64,000 nucleotides of DNA from positions 2,344,501 through 2,408,500 of the forward strand of contig NZ_CP087588.1 in assembly GCF_020985305.1 (NCBI RefSeq), in the 5' to 3' direction. Both the position numbers and the translations under genes were made by a program. The notes under the pieces were generated by a model. The model was not told where the DNA came from. It made no database searches and saw only the letters and a program-made list of their open reading frames with translations. Shown here one piece after another: positions 9,816 to 18,915 of this stretch. Within the stretch, counting starts at the first letter, position 1, and each line of letters opens with the position of its first letter. The stretch comes from Croceicoccus sp. Ery15 (GTDB taxonomy: Bacteria > Pseudomonadota > Alphaproteobacteria > Sphingomonadales > Sphingomonadaceae).

Positions 9816-10256
9816 GTGTCAAGACTCCGTACAATTGTTCGTTTCTATTTCGATCGTTCGGCGGCTGCTTCGGCAGAATACGCGCTGATGCTTAGCGTTC
9901 TCGTCATTGGTCTTGGCTATGCGACGTTTCAGCTCGGGAATAATATTCAATCCGCGCTGGGCGGTATCGCGAACGAGATCTACGCCATTTCGGACGAAAC
10001 GGATGGCGGATCGCAGGGATCGCCATCAGGTTCTGGCGGGTCGGGCGCTGGTAGTTCTGGATCTGGCGGGCAGAACGACGCAGGCGAAGGGACGGGCCAG
10101 AATTCGGGCGGGACGGGCGATTCCGGCAGTTCGGACGGCAGCGGATCGGGGGATGGCGGTCAGGGCGGCGATGGCTCAGGCGGGGGCTCCGGTTCGGGCG
10201 ATATTCCGGTCGATGACGACGGTCCGGACATTGATCTTGGCGATGGCGGCGACTGA
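9816..10256 (+). CDS. Flp-like pilin with a long Gly/Ser/Asp-rich tail
   Basis: 146 residues with a GTG start and an AGGAG site 7 bases upstream. The first 60 residues look like a type IVb Flp pilin: basic leader, then SAEYALMLSVLVIGLGYATF, with the Glu-Tyr pair that Flp prepilins carry at mature positions 5 and 6. After about residue 60 the sequence becomes a low-complexity Gly/Ser chain (GSGGSGAGSSGSGG and similar) ending in acidic DDDGPDIDLGDGGD. Ordinary Flp pilins are about 50-70 residues, so the tail is unusual. No prepilin peptidase or tad assembly gene lies in this window. Surface exposure is inferred. Confidence 0.7.
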   Translation: MSRLRTIVRFYFDRSAAASAEYALMLSVLVIGLGYATFQLGNNIQSALGGIANEIYAISDETDGGSQGSPSGSGGSGAGSSGSGGQNDAGEGTGQNSGGTGDSGSSDGSGSGDGGQGGDGSGGGSGSGDIPVDDDGPDIDLGDGGD

Positions 10257-10527
10257 CGATCCATCTGGCGGGCGGTCGGTTGATTGCCCTGTCCGCGTTC
10301 GGCGGTCACGGGCTGTCGCACGGGACGAAGGCTATTTCCCGCTGTCCTACACGCTCGTCCGGCGTTAGCCGTATTTGCAACCGCTCTTTCAAATCGTCGA
10401 AATTTCCGCAGGCCGCCCTTGTGTCAACCAAAGGCGGGAAACCCAAGCATTTCTGCGGCTTTGCGGTGGGTGACAGTCTGCGGACGATATGTCACTTTTG
10501 TCACCCTGTTGTGACGATCGCGAACGT
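10257..10527. other. Gene-free gap between the pilin gene and panC
   Basis: The two flanking genes converge. I see no convincing gene or T-tailed hairpin. At its right end four GTGAC/GTCAC pentamers lie at 10470, 10491, 10500 and 10511, which could be protein-binding half-sites or chance. Confidence 0.4.
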
Positions 10528-11385
10528 CTAGACCGCCATATTGTCGATCAGCCGCGTGCCGCCGATCCGTGCCGCGACGAACAGGCGCGCATTGCCATTG
10601 GGTGCGTTCAGCAAGGCAATGGAGCCGGCATCGCGCAATTCGGCATAATCGATGCTGTCGAAACCCGCCGCCAGCACCACGCCTTCCAGCTCGGTCAGCA
10701 CGGCACCGGCCGGCAGCCCCTCGTGCAAGCGGTCGATCGCGGCGCGCATCGCCACGTTCAGCACTGCCGCCGACTGGCGCTGCCGGGGCGAGAGATAGGC
10801 ATTGCGCGAGCTCATCGCCAAGCCGTCCGCCTCGCGCACGATGGGCACGCCAAGGATCGCGTCGACACGGGGGAACAGCAGGTCGAGATCGCGGGCCATG
10901 CGCCGGATCACGGCCAGTTGCTGCCAGTCCTTCTCCCCGAACAGGGCGATATCGGGCCGCACCTGGTTGAACAGCTTGCACACCACGGTCGCCACCCCGT
11001 CGAAATGGCCCGGCCGGTCCGCTCCGCACAGCCCGTCGCTTACCCCCGAAACGGCGATATTGGTCGCATAGCCTTCGGGATACATCGCGGTCACATCGGG
11101 CGCCCACAACAGCGCCACGCCTTCGGCTTCCAGCAGGCGGCTGTCGCGCTCCATCTGGCGTGGATAGGCGTCCAGATCCTCGTTCGGGCCGAACTGTCTG
11201 GGGTTCACGAAGATGGATACGGCGACCAGATCGGCCAGCTCTTTCGCGCGCCGGACCAGCGTCAGGTGTCCTTCGTGCAATGCCCCCATGGTGGGCACCA
11301 GCGCCAGTTTCGTCCCCTCTTTGGCAGCGGCGCGCAAGCGCTCTACCGTTTGCCGTAGTGGATTCAGCGCGTGAACGGTTTGCAT
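10528..11385 (-). CDS. panC: Pantothenate synthetase
   Basis: 285 residues. It joins pantoate and beta-alanine using ATP in the coenzyme A pathway. Motifs: PTMGALHEGH (HIGH-like nucleotide site) near residue 29, SIFVNPRQFGPNEDLDAYPR, FGEKDWQQL, and VREADGLAMSSRNAYLS (KMSKS-like loop). The Met at 11385 gives the standard N-terminus MQTVHALNPLR; the frame stays open upstream only as antisense to mipZ. It is divergent from mipZ by about 100 bases. Confidence 0.96.
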   Translation of the reverse strand: MQTVHALNPLRQTVERLRAAAKEGTKLALVPTMGALHEGHLTLVRRAKELADLVAVSIFVNPRQFGPNEDLDAYPRQMERDSRLLEAEGVALLWAPDVTAMYPEGYATNIAVSGVSDGLCGADRPGHFDGVATVVCKLFNQVRPDIALFGEKDWQQLAVIRRMARDLDLLFPRVDAILGVPIVREADGLAMSSRNAYLSPRQRQSAAVLNVAMRAAIDRLHEGLPAGAVLTELEGVVLAAGFDSIDYAELRDAGSIALLNAPNGNARLFVAARIGGTRLIDNMAV

Positions 11386-11484
11386 CTTGGGAGTCCCGCT
11401 TGGTAAACTGCGTGCATGTCGGGGCGGGTGTAACGCCCAAACCGGCAGCGTAAAGCCATTTGGCGTAAAGAGTTGACCCAAGAT

Positions 11485-12288
11485 ATGAGCCAGCCACACC
11501 GCATCGTCTTCGCCAATGAAAAGGGCGGCACCGGCAAATCGACCACGGCGGTTCATGTCGCCGTCGCGCTCGCCTATCAGGGGGCAAAGGTCGCCGCGCT
11601 CGATCTGGATCACCGCCAGCGCACGTTTTTCCGCTATTTCGAAAACCGGCTCGACACCGAAAAGCGGCGGGGCATCGAATTGCCCGGCGCCATGGTGGGC
11701 GTGTTCGGCGGCCCCAGCATCGAAATACTGGAAGCCATGATCGAAGAAGCGAGCGAAGGGATGGACTTCCTGATCTTCGACACCGCGGGCCGCGATGACA
11801 AATATGCCCGCCATGTCGCGACGACGGCCGATACTCTGGTCACGCCGCTGAACGACAGCTTCGTGGATTTTGACCTGTTCGGCCATGTCGATCCCGAAAC
11901 CTTCAAGGTGAAAAAGCTGTCCTTCTACTCCGAACTGATGTTCGAGGCGCGCAAGAAACGCGGGCTGGCCACCCAAAGCGGGCGGCGCGAGATGGACTGG
12001 ATCGTGGTGCGCAACCGTACCCAGCATATCGAGGCGCGCAATATGCGCCGCCTTGAATTCGCGCTGTCCGAACTGTCAAAGCGCGTCGGTTTCCGAATCG
12101 CGCCGGGCCTGTCGGAACGCGTGATCTATCGCGAATTGTTCCCGGCGGGCCTGACCCTGCTGGACAAGGGGCATCTGGGCGACATGGCGACCAGCCATCT
12201 GGTGGCGCGGCAGGAATTGCGATCGCTGGTCAAGGCGCTGAACCTGCCCCCGATCGAACGTCCCGATCAGGTGGGCGTAGCCGCGTGA
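11485..12288 (+). CDS. mipZ: Division-plane ATPase MipZ (ParA family)
   Basis: 267 residues. It has the deviant Walker A motif NEKGGTGKST near residue 12, the switch region FDTAGRDD, and the long alpha-proteobacterial insert that distinguishes MipZ from plasmid ParA. In Caulobacter MipZ binds ParB at the poles and blocks FtsZ assembly, placing the septum at midcell; the same role is inferred here. An in-frame TTG at 11473 would add four residues. It overlaps the next gene by GTGA. Confidence 0.9.
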   Translation: MSQPHRIVFANEKGGTGKSTTAVHVAVALAYQGAKVAALDLDHRQRTFFRYFENRLDTEKRRGIELPGAMVGVFGGPSIEILEAMIEEASEGMDFLIFDTAGRDDKYARHVATTADTLVTPLNDSFVDFDLFGHVDPETFKVKKLSFYSELMFEARKKRGLATQSGRREMDWIVVRNRTQHIEARNMRRLEFALSELSKRVGFRIAPGLSERVIYRELFPAGLTLLDKGHLGDMATSHLVARQELRSLVKALNLPPIERPDQVGVAA

Positions 12289-12569
12289 AATTCCTGATCC
12301 TCGCCGTTCTGGCGGTGGTCGTGTTCCGCATGGTGTTCCGCAAATGGCCGTGGGACATGTGGCGCGATTCCGAAAAATCGCAGCAAAGGGCGCAGGCGCG
12401 GACATTGCTGGGCGTCGACCGGCATGCCAGCCGCGAGGATATTCTGGCTGCCCACCGACGTCTGATGCGCACCGCCCATCCGGACAAGGGGGGATCACCC
12501 GAAGAGGTGTTTCGCATCGATGCCGCGCGTGACATATTGCTGGAACAAACTGTCCCCACCAAGCGCTAA
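12285..12569 (+). CDS. Membrane-anchored J-domain protein (94 aa)
   Basis: The N-terminal 16 residues (KFLILAVLAVVVFRMVF) form one membrane anchor. Residues about 38-90 are a short J-domain with the diagnostic HPDKGG motif, in the layout of the mitochondrial Pam18/Tim14 and bacterial DjlA-like proteins. It should stimulate DnaK at the inner membrane. The GTG start overlaps the mipZ stop (GTGA), so it is translated with MipZ. The substrate is unknown. Confidence 0.85.
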   Translation: MKFLILAVLAVVVFRMVFRKWPWDMWRDSEKSQQRAQARTLLGVDRHASREDILAAHRRLMRTAHPDKGGSPEEVFRIDAARDILLEQTVPTKR

Positions 12570-12640
12570 AGCGTGGGTTCTTGCCAGTCGCGTCCTGCAT
12601 CTGGCGGCCAGTATAGTCCAAAGTCGCGAAAGGCATCGTC

Positions 12641-14053
12641 ATGTCCCATCAGTTCCACCCTACCGTCCTGCGTGAATATGACATCCGCGGCATTATCGGA
12701 GAGACGCTGGGCCCCGACGATGCCCGCGCCATCGGCCGCGGGTTCGCCACCCTGCTCAAGCGGGCGGGCGGCAGCAGGGTCGCGGTGGGTTATGACGGGC
12801 GCGTATCCTCACCCACGCTGGAACATGCGCTGGTCGAAGGGCTGAACGCCAGCGGATGCGACGTGGTGCGGATCGGGATGGGACCGACGCCGATGCTCTA
12901 TTATGCGGAGGCGTCAGCCGAAGATGTTGACGGCGGCATCCAGATAACCGGCAGCCATAATCCCGCCAATTACAACGGCTTCAAGATGGTATTTCAGGGC
13001 CGGCCGTTTTTCGGTGCCGATATTCTGAAAATCGGCGAGATGGCGGCTGCGGGCGACTGGATCGACGGCAGCGGCAGCCACGAATCCCGCGACGTCGTCG
13101 ACGCCTATATCGACGCGCTGATGAAGCCGTTCGATGGGCTGCCTGCTGCCGAGATGGCCAATCTGTCGAAGCTGCGGATCGGCTGGGACGCAGGCAATGG
13201 CGCGGCTGGCCCGTGCCTTGAAAAGCTGGTCGCACGTCTGCCGGGGGAGCATTTCACCCTGTTCACCGAAGTCGACGGCACGTTTCCCAATCATCACCCC
13301 GACCCCACGGAAGAGAAAAACCTTGTCGATCTGAAGGCCCTGGTGGCCGAGAAAGGGCTCGACTTTGGCGTGGCCTTCGACGGTGACGGCGACCGCATCG
13401 GCGCGATCGACGGCACGGGCCGGGTTATCTGGGGCGACCAGTTGCTGATGATTTACGCCGAGGATCTGTTGAAGCACTTACCCGGCAGCACGATCATCGC
13501 CGACGTAAAGGCCAGCCGCGCCCTGTATGACAGCGTTGCGGCCCATGGCGGACAGCCGCTGATGTGGAAGACGGGCCACTCGCTGATCAAATCGAAGATG
13601 AAGGAAACCGGCTCTCCGCTTGCTGGCGAGATGAGCGGGCATGTGTTCTTTGCAGACCAGTATTACGGCTATGACGATGCGCTTTACGGTGGCGTCCGGC
13701 TGATCCTCGCCAGCGCGCGTCTGGGCAAGAGCGTGACCGAATTACGTTCGGCGATGCCCGACATGATCAACACTCCCGAAATGCGCTTTCAGGTCGACGA
13801 AAGCCGCAAGTTCGCCGTGATCGACGAGGTGAAGGAGCGGCTTGCCAATTCGCCCGACGATGTGAACGCGACCGACGGGGTGCGCGTTACCAATGACGAT
13901 GGCTGGTGGCTGCTGCGTGCATCGAACACGCAGGACGTGCTGGTTGCCCGCGCCGAGAGCGATAGTGAGGCGGGTCTCGAACGGCTGATGGCCCAGATCG
14001 ATGGCCAGCTGGCCGAATCGGGACTGAAGCGGGGTCCGCAAGCAGGGCACTGA
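12641..14053 (+). CDS. Phosphomannomutase/phosphoglucomutase
   Basis: 470 residues of the alpha-D-phosphohexomutase family. All four signature loops are visible: phosphoserine loop TGSHNP (Ser near residue 105), metal loop DGDGDR near 247, sugar-recognition loop GEMSGH near 330, and phosphate-binding loop RASNTQD near 428. It interconverts hexose 1- and 6-phosphates, feeding mannose and glucose nucleotide sugars for exopolysaccharide and envelope glycans. The N-terminal [14 protein letters not shown] fits the bifunctional AlgC/ManB type. The choice between mannose and glucose cannot be made from sequence. Confidence 0.92.
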   Translation: MSHQFHPTVLREYDIRGIIGETLGPDDARAIGRGFATLLKRAGGSRVAVGYDGRVSSPTLEHALVEGLNASGCDVVRIGMGPTPMLYYAEASAEDVDGGIQITGSHNPANYNGFKMVFQGRPFFGADILKIGEMAAAGDWIDGSGSHESRDVVDAYIDALMKPFDGLPAAEMANLSKLRIGWDAGNGAAGPCLEKLVARLPGEHFTLFTEVDGTFPNHHPDPTEEKNLVDLKALVAEKGLDFGVAFDGDGDRIGAIDGTGRVIWGDQLLMIYAEDLLKHLPGSTIIADVKASRALYDSVAAHGGQPLMWKTGHSLIKSKMKETGSPLAGEMSGHVFFADQYYGYDDALYGGVRLILASARLGKSVTELRSAMPDMINTPEMRFQVDESRKFAVIDEVKERLANSPDDVNATDGVRVTNDDGWWLLRASNTQDVLVARAESDSEAGLERLMAQIDGQLAESGLKRGPQAGH

Positions 14054-14431
14054 CGGCAGGCGGGTTCGGTCCCCGCCATTTTCCGAATCACGAATCAGGT
14101 TTTGGGGTCCGATTCGCGGGCTTGGAAGGTATGACACCGCTTTCCAAGCCCATCGCTGCTGCGATTGCGAAGGGTTTTCCACAGTGCCGATACGCCGCTA
14201 AATTACTGTATTTCTAGGCTTACTGACATTCTTGCAAAAAGCGCAATTCGCCTGACCTTTTTTGCAGTTGCAAAACCGCGTGCTGCGATGCACAAAGAAC
14301 CTGCCTTTCAGGCATCCTCTCCCAAAACTTCATGGCCCGGCGGGTTTTCCCTCCGGGCCTTTTTTTTGCCCTGAATAGCTCTGGCAGGCGGGCGAAGAAC
14401 CAAATCGCGTGCTATGGGTTGTGCCATCACC
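14054..14431. other. Intergenic region, possible small-RNA gene
   Basis: 378 bases without a credible ORF. It holds TTGCAA/TTGCAG elements near 14232 and 14262-14273, a small hairpin (TGCC-TTTCA-GGCA, near 14312-14324), a C-rich unpaired stretch (TCCTCTCCC), and then the strong terminator at 14334-14367. Hairpin plus C-rich linker plus terminator is a common small-RNA plan in alphaproteobacteria. No good -10 box was found, so this could simply be the 3' end of the mutase transcript. Confidence 0.35.
14334..14367 (+). terminator. Rho-independent terminator
   Basis: A 7-base stem GGCCCGG / CCGGGCC with a 12-base loop region, followed by eight T. It is 280 bases after the phosphohexomutase stop, which is far for that gene and is one reason to suspect a separate short transcript ending here. 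Confidence 0.85.
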
Positions 14432-16858
14432 ATGGCGGTTCCCGACACGATAGAGCGCTGGTTCCATTCCCGCGACTGGCGCATCAGACAGCATCAGGCG
14501 GCGATGCTGGAGGCCGACGATGCCGGTCAGCATGCACTTCTGACCGCCGATACCGGCGCGGGCAAGACGCTGGCGGGATTCCTTCCCACGCTGGCGGCAT
14601 TCACGCCGGAACGATTGGGGGGAGAGGCGCCGCCTGACGGGCTGCATACGCTCTATGTCTCTCCATTGAAGGCTTTGGCGACCGACGTGAAGCGCAATTT
14701 GCTGGTGCCGGTCGAGGAATTGGGCCTGCCCATCCGGATCGAGACGCGTAGCGGCGATACGCCATCGGATCGAAAGAAGCGGCAGCGAAGCCGACCGCCA
14801 CATGTCCTGTTGACCACTCCGGAATCGCTCTCGCTGCTCATCTCCTATCCAGAGGCGGCTGAGATGTTTGCCGGACTGCGGCGTGTGGTGATCGATGAAT
14901 TGCATGCGTTTGCCACGGGTAAGCGCGGCGATCTGCTGATGCTGGCATTGGCCCGCTTACAGGCGTTGGCGCCCGGTTTGCGGCGCAGTGGTCTGTCGGC
15001 CACGGTTGCCGATGTCGAAAGCTATCGTGGCTGGCTGGCCCCGTGGGGCGATCTGGACGGCGTAACCCATGTAGTGGGCGAGGCTGGTGCTTCGCCCGAG
15101 ATCGAAATCTTGCTTCCCGATGGAGAGCGGGTGCCATGGGGCGGGCACGCGGCGACCTGGGCGATCCTGCAGATATTCGAGGAGATCAGACGCAATCGCA
15201 CCACGCTCGTTTTCACCAATACGCGCTTTCTGGCGGAATATATCTTCCAGAAACTGTGGGACGCGAATGACGATGTGTTGCCCATCGGCATCCACCACGG
15301 GTCGCTGTCGGTCGAAGCGCGGCGCAAGGTGGAGGGCGCGATGGCACGGGGGGAGCTGCGCGCGCTTGTCGCGACGGCCAGCCTCGATCTGGGTGTAGAC
15401 TGGGGCGACATCGATTGCGTGATCCAGATGGGCGCGCCCAAGGGCTCCTCGCGCCTTTTACAGCGGATCGGTCGTGCCAATCACAGGCTGGATCAACCTA
15501 GTCGGGCTTTGCTGGTTCCGGGCAACCGGTTCGAGTTTCTGGAGGCGCAGGCCGCGCTCGATGCGGTGGAAGAAGGCGTGCGCGATGGCGAGGATTTCCG
15601 GCCGGGCGGGCTGGACGTTCTGGCCCAGCATGTCATGGCCTGTGCCTGCGCAGGACCGTTTCAGGAGGATGCGCTGCTGTCCGAAATCCGCTCGACGCTG
15701 GCCTATGCGTGGGTTGATGAGATTGTTTGGCGGCGGGTTCTGGGTTTCGCCGAGAACGGCGGCTATGCCTTGCGCGCCTATGACCGGTTCAAGCGCATCA
15801 CGCGCGAGGATGGCGGCTGGTGGCGGCTGACCCACCCCGAACATGCCGCACGCCACCGGTTGAACGCGGGCATTATCCTTGACGGAGAGATGCTGACCGT
15901 GCGCTTTCGCAATGGCAGGTCACTGGGAAGGGTGGAGGAACGCTTTGCCGCCAGCCTGAGCCCCGGGGACACGTTCCAGTTCGCGGGGCTGAGCCTTGAA
16001 GTGGAGGCGCTGCGCGAGGTTGAGTTGATCGTGCGCGCGGCGAAGAAATCGGCGATGATCCCCAGCTATGGCGGAGCGCGGATGCCGCTGACGACGCATC
16101 TGGCCGATCGGGTGCGGGGCTTGCTGATCGACCGGGCTGGCTGGGCACGTTTTCCCGACGATGTGCGCGAATGGCTGGAAGTGCAGGACTGGCGCAGCGA
16201 AATGCCCGGTCCGGGCGAGCTCCTCGTCGAAAGTTTTCCGCATGAGGGGCGCGAATATACCGTGTTCTATACGTTCGAGGGGTGGAACGCGAACCAGTCG
16301 CTGGGCATGCTGATCACGCGGCGGATGGAGGAACGCGGGTTGGGGCCGCTGGGCTTCGTCGCCAACGATTACTCATTGGCGGTGTGGGGGCTGAAACCGG
16401 TTGACGATCCCGCTGCCCTGTTGTCGCCTGATATTCTTGCGCATGAATTCACCGAATGGGTCACCAATTCGCACCTGCTGCGCCGCGCATTTCGCGAAGT
16501 GGCAGTGATTGCGGGGTTGGTAGAGCGCCAGCAGCCGGGGAAGCGCAAGACCGGTAAGCAGGTCACGTTCTCAACCGATCTGATCTATGATGTGTTGCGC
16601 AAATACGAGCCCGATCATGTGTTGATCGAGGCAGCGTGGCAGGACGCGCGGACGCGGATGACCGATGTCGGGCGGCTGGCGGGTGTGCTGGAACGGGCGG
16701 AGCGCGAGACGCGGCATGTCCGTTTGGAACGGGTGAGCCCGCTGGCTGTGCCGGTGCTGGTTACCATCGGGCGTGAGAGAATGCCTGCAGGAGCGGCGGA
16801 CGATGATATTCTGGTCGAGGCCGAGAGCCTCGTCTCGCTGGCTATGACGCCCGAATAA
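14432..16858 (+). CDS. Lhr-like DEXH helicase, ligase-associated DNA repair type
   Basis: 808 residues. Helicase core: Walker A DTGAGKT near residue 43, DELH box (VIDELHAF) near 154, SGLSAT motif III, and the second RecA domain with TASLDLGVDWGD and QRIGRANHR. A long C-terminal region follows, with a winged helix and the Lhr-type domain (REYTVFYTFEGWNANQSLG). In many alphaproteobacteria this protein is encoded with an ATP-dependent DNA ligase, a beta-CASP exonuclease and a metallophosphoesterase. None of these flank it here. An ATG at 14414 is an alternative start. Confidence 0.93.
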   Translation: MAVPDTIERWFHSRDWRIRQHQAAMLEADDAGQHALLTADTGAGKTLAGFLPTLAAFTPERLGGEAPPDGLHTLYVSPLKALATDVKRNLLVPVEELGLPIRIETRSGDTPSDRKKRQRSRPPHVLLTTPESLSLLISYPEAAEMFAGLRRVVIDELHAFATGKRGDLLMLALARLQALAPGLRRSGLSATVADVESYRGWLAPWGDLDGVTHVVGEAGASPEIEILLPDGERVPWGGHAATWAILQIFEEIRRNRTTLVFTNTRFLAEYIFQKLWDANDDVLPIGIHHGSLSVEARRKVEGAMARGELRALVATASLDLGVDWGDIDCVIQMGAPKGSSRLLQRIGRANHRLDQPSRALLVPGNRFEFLEAQAALDAVEEGVRDGEDFRPGGLDVLAQHVMACACAGPFQEDALLSEIRSTLAYAWVDEIVWRRVLGFAENGGYALRAYDRFKRITREDGGWWRLTHPEHAARHRLNAGIILDGEMLTVRFRNGRSLGRVEERFAASLSPGDTFQFAGLSLEVEALREVELIVRAAKKSAMIPSYGGARMPLTTHLADRVRGLLIDRAGWARFPDDVREWLEVQDWRSEMPGPGELLVESFPHEGREYTVFYTFEGWNANQSLGMLITRRMEERGLGPLGFVANDYSLAVWGLKPVDDPAALLSPDILAHEFTEWVTNSHLLRRAFREVAVIAGLVERQQPGKRKTGKQVTFSTDLIYDVLRKYEPDHVLIEAAWQDARTRMTDVGRLAGVLERAERETRHVRLERVSPLAVPVLVTIGRERMPAGAADDDILVEAESLVSLAMTPE

Positions 16859-16883
16859 AGGCACCCACGCGTAAGGGGCAAAC

Positions 16884-16910
16884 AAAAAGGGCGGACCCGA
16901 AGGCCCGCCC
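16884..16910 (-). terminator. Rho-independent terminator of the tonB cluster
   Basis: Read on the minus strand, a 9-base GC-rich stem (one G-U pair) closes a TTCG tetraloop and is followed by five T. It lies 24 bases after the last exbD stop. There is no T-run on the plus-strand side, so it serves the minus-strand operon. Confidence 0.9.
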
Positions 16911-16933
16911 CGATTGCGTTGGCGATCGTGAGA

Positions 16934-17401
16934 TCAGCCAGCCGTCTGCGTCGGGTTCACACCCGCCGGACCGCCTTCGAACATGCGATACCGTTCGTTA
17001 CCGACAAAGCCGAACTTGGTAGCGCCCGAGTTCTTGATGATCTTCAGAACTTCGGCCGTCACTTCGTAAGCGGTGAATTCGTCGGGCTCGAACTGCAGCT
17101 CCGGCTCGACCGGCAGCAGCAGCGATTCCTGAATCGTGCTGACCAGCTGCCCCTGCGTAACGGTTTCGCCGTTCCACAGGATCTCGCCCTCGCGGGTGAT
17201 CATCACCTTGTTCTTCACCGGATCGATATTCACCTCGCTCGGCACATTGCTCGGCGTCGGCAGATCGATGTTCACGGCGTGCGTGGCGACGGGGATCGAC
17301 AGGATGAAGATGATGAGCATGCAGAGCATGACGTCGATCAACGGCGTCGTGTTCATCTCCATCATCGGGGAGCCGTCGTCGCTGCCTCCTGACATTGCCA
17401 T
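16934..17401 (-). CDS. exbD: ExbD/TolR biopolymer transport protein (second copy)
   Basis: 155 residues: short cytoplasmic N-terminus (GSDDGSPMMEMNTTPLIDVM), one membrane helix (about residues 22-42) that holds the proton-path Asp (PLIDVMLCMLIIF), then a periplasmic domain. It partners ExbB to turn proton flow into TonB motion. It is the last gene of the set tonB-exbB-exbD-exbD, 32 bases after the first exbD. Two different ExbD proteins in one cluster are usual in this order and may form a heteromer. Confidence 0.93.
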   Translation of the reverse strand: MAMSGGSDDGSPMMEMNTTPLIDVMLCMLIIFILSIPVATHAVNIDLPTPSNVPSEVNIDPVKNKVMITREGEILWNGETVTQGQLVSTIQESLLLPVEPELQFEPDEFTAYEVTAEVLKIIKNSGATKFGFVGNERYRMFEGGPAGVNPTQTAG

Positions 17402-17433
17402 GGGAAGTCTCCTTTAAATCTTGAAGCGCGCGA

Positions 17434-17964
17434 TCAGGCGTCGGGGTCGATCGGCGTCGAGATGAAGCCGACGGTCGGATAGCCTGCAGCCTGGATCTGA
17501 TAGATCGCGCCTGCAACGCACTTCCACGGAGCGTTCTGGTCCGCGCGGATATGCACCTGCGGGATCAGATCGGGGTTTTCCGCAATCGCTTCGGGTCCGC
17601 CTTCGCGCTTCACGATCGCGTCGAGACGCTTGAACGAACGGTCCTGCAACTCGTCGGAGTTCACCGGCGTGTCGTTGATATAGACGCGGCACGCGCCTTC
17701 ACGGCTGGCACCGGAGTAACCGGCTTCGCCCGGGCTAAGGCCGTTGCCGTCGGTCGAGGTGATCGACAGCATCAGGTTTTCGACCTTGTCCTGCGATTCT
17801 TCCGATTCGATGATCGGCACCTTGAGCTGTTCGATCGACTGGATCGCGACCGGGACCGCGATCAGGAAGATGATCAGGAGCACCAGCATCACGTCCACGA
17901 GGGGCGTGGTGTTGATGTCCGACATCGGTGTCTCGGCGCCACCGCCGCCACTAGAAATCGCCAT
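17434..17964 (-). CDS. exbD: ExbD/TolR biopolymer transport protein (first copy)
   Basis: 176 residues with the ExbD signature: cytoplasmic GGAETPMSDINTTPLVDVML, a single membrane helix with the functional Asp, and a longer periplasmic domain than its neighbour. It contains a pair of cysteines (GACRV and WKCVAG) that the second copy lacks, perhaps a disulfide. It lies 111 bases after exbB in the same operon and acts in energizing TonB-dependent outer-membrane uptake. Confidence 0.93.
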   Translation of the reverse strand: MAISSGGGGAETPMSDINTTPLVDVMLVLLIIFLIAVPVAIQSIEQLKVPIIESEESQDKVENLMLSITSTDGNGLSPGEAGYSGASREGACRVYINDTPVNSDELQDRSFKRLDAIVKREGGPEAIAENPDLIPQVHIRADQNAPWKCVAGAIYQIQAAGYPTVGFISTPIDPDA

Positions 17965-18075
17965 TATCTTACCCTATCTGGCCGTTTCGGCCCCTGGGGG
18001 CCAATCCCCGCAAACTGATCCAGGCGAATCCGCCCGCGGGAAGACGGGGCAGCCCGAAGACTGCCCCTTCGTCAC

Positions 18076-18840
18076 TTACTTCTTGACTGCGGCGCCGGCA
18101 GCGGTCGTCGCCGGCTTGGCAGCGGGAGCAGCCGTCACGGCAGGCTTCACGGCACCCTTCGAGTTGATGTTCGCCAGAATGTCGGTCGAGAAGCCCGACA
18201 GATGCTCGGCGATGCGCTTGTTGCGGGCCTGCAGGTAGTTGTAGGCCAGAACGGCGGGAACGGCGACGAGCAGACCCAGCGCGGTCATGATCAGGGCTTC
18301 ACCCACGGGACCGGCGACCTTGTCGATCGATGCCGAACCGGCGATGCCGATGTTGATCAGGGCGCGATAGATGCCGACCACGGTGCCGAACAGGCCGATG
18401 AACGGTGCGGTCGCGCCGACGGTGGCGAGGAAGGGCAGGCCCGATGCGAGGCGGGCATTGATCATTGCTTCCGAACGGGCAAGCGAGCCGTGCAGCCAGT
18501 CGTGTGCTTCGAGGCTGTCGGTCATCTTCGAGTGCTGTTCTTCAGCAGCGAGGCCGTCGTCGACGATCTGGCGGAAAGCCGAGTTCTTGGTCAGGCGGCC
18601 AGCGCCTTCGCGCAGCGAGTTCGCACGCCAGAAACCGGTGCGGACTTCCTTGGCCTGACGCATGATCTTGTTCTGCTCGAAGAACTTCGTGAACAGAATG
18701 TAGAACGAGCCGAAGGACATGATGCCCAGAATGATGACGGTCGCATAGGCGATGAAACCGCCCTGCTCGAGGGCTTCTTTAAAGCCGAACTTGTTTGCCG
18801 GCGCTTCCGAGGCAGCAGCGGCGAGGATTTCGATGATCAT
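18076..18840 (-). CDS. exbB: ExbB/TolQ/MotA proton channel subunit
   Basis: 254 residues with three membrane helices (near residues 30-50, 140-165 and 182-205) and the conserved proton-channel region LASGLPFLATVGATAPFIGLFGTVVGIY. The C-terminal tail is Ala/Lys/Pro-rich (KPAVTAAPAAKPATTAAG) and looks disordered, as in sphingomonad ExbB proteins. It forms the pentameric channel around ExbD. The gene is second in the operon, 75 bases after tonB. Confidence 0.95.
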   Translation of the reverse strand: MIIEILAAAASEAPANKFGFKEALEQGGFIAYATVIILGIMSFGSFYILFTKFFEQNKIMRQAKEVRTGFWRANSLREGAGRLTKNSAFRQIVDDGLAAEEQHSKMTDSLEAHDWLHGSLARSEAMINARLASGLPFLATVGATAPFIGLFGTVVGIYRALINIGIAGSASIDKVAGPVGEALIMTALGLLVAVPAVLAYNYLQARNKRIAEHLSGFSTDILANINSKGAVKPAVTAAPAAKPATTAAGAAVKK

Positions 18841-18915
18841 GCGGAAACTTCCTTCAATGACAGTGATTTCGTTTTAAAATCAGAGCTTTGTAGCAGTTCG
18901 AACACTGCCCGCTGC

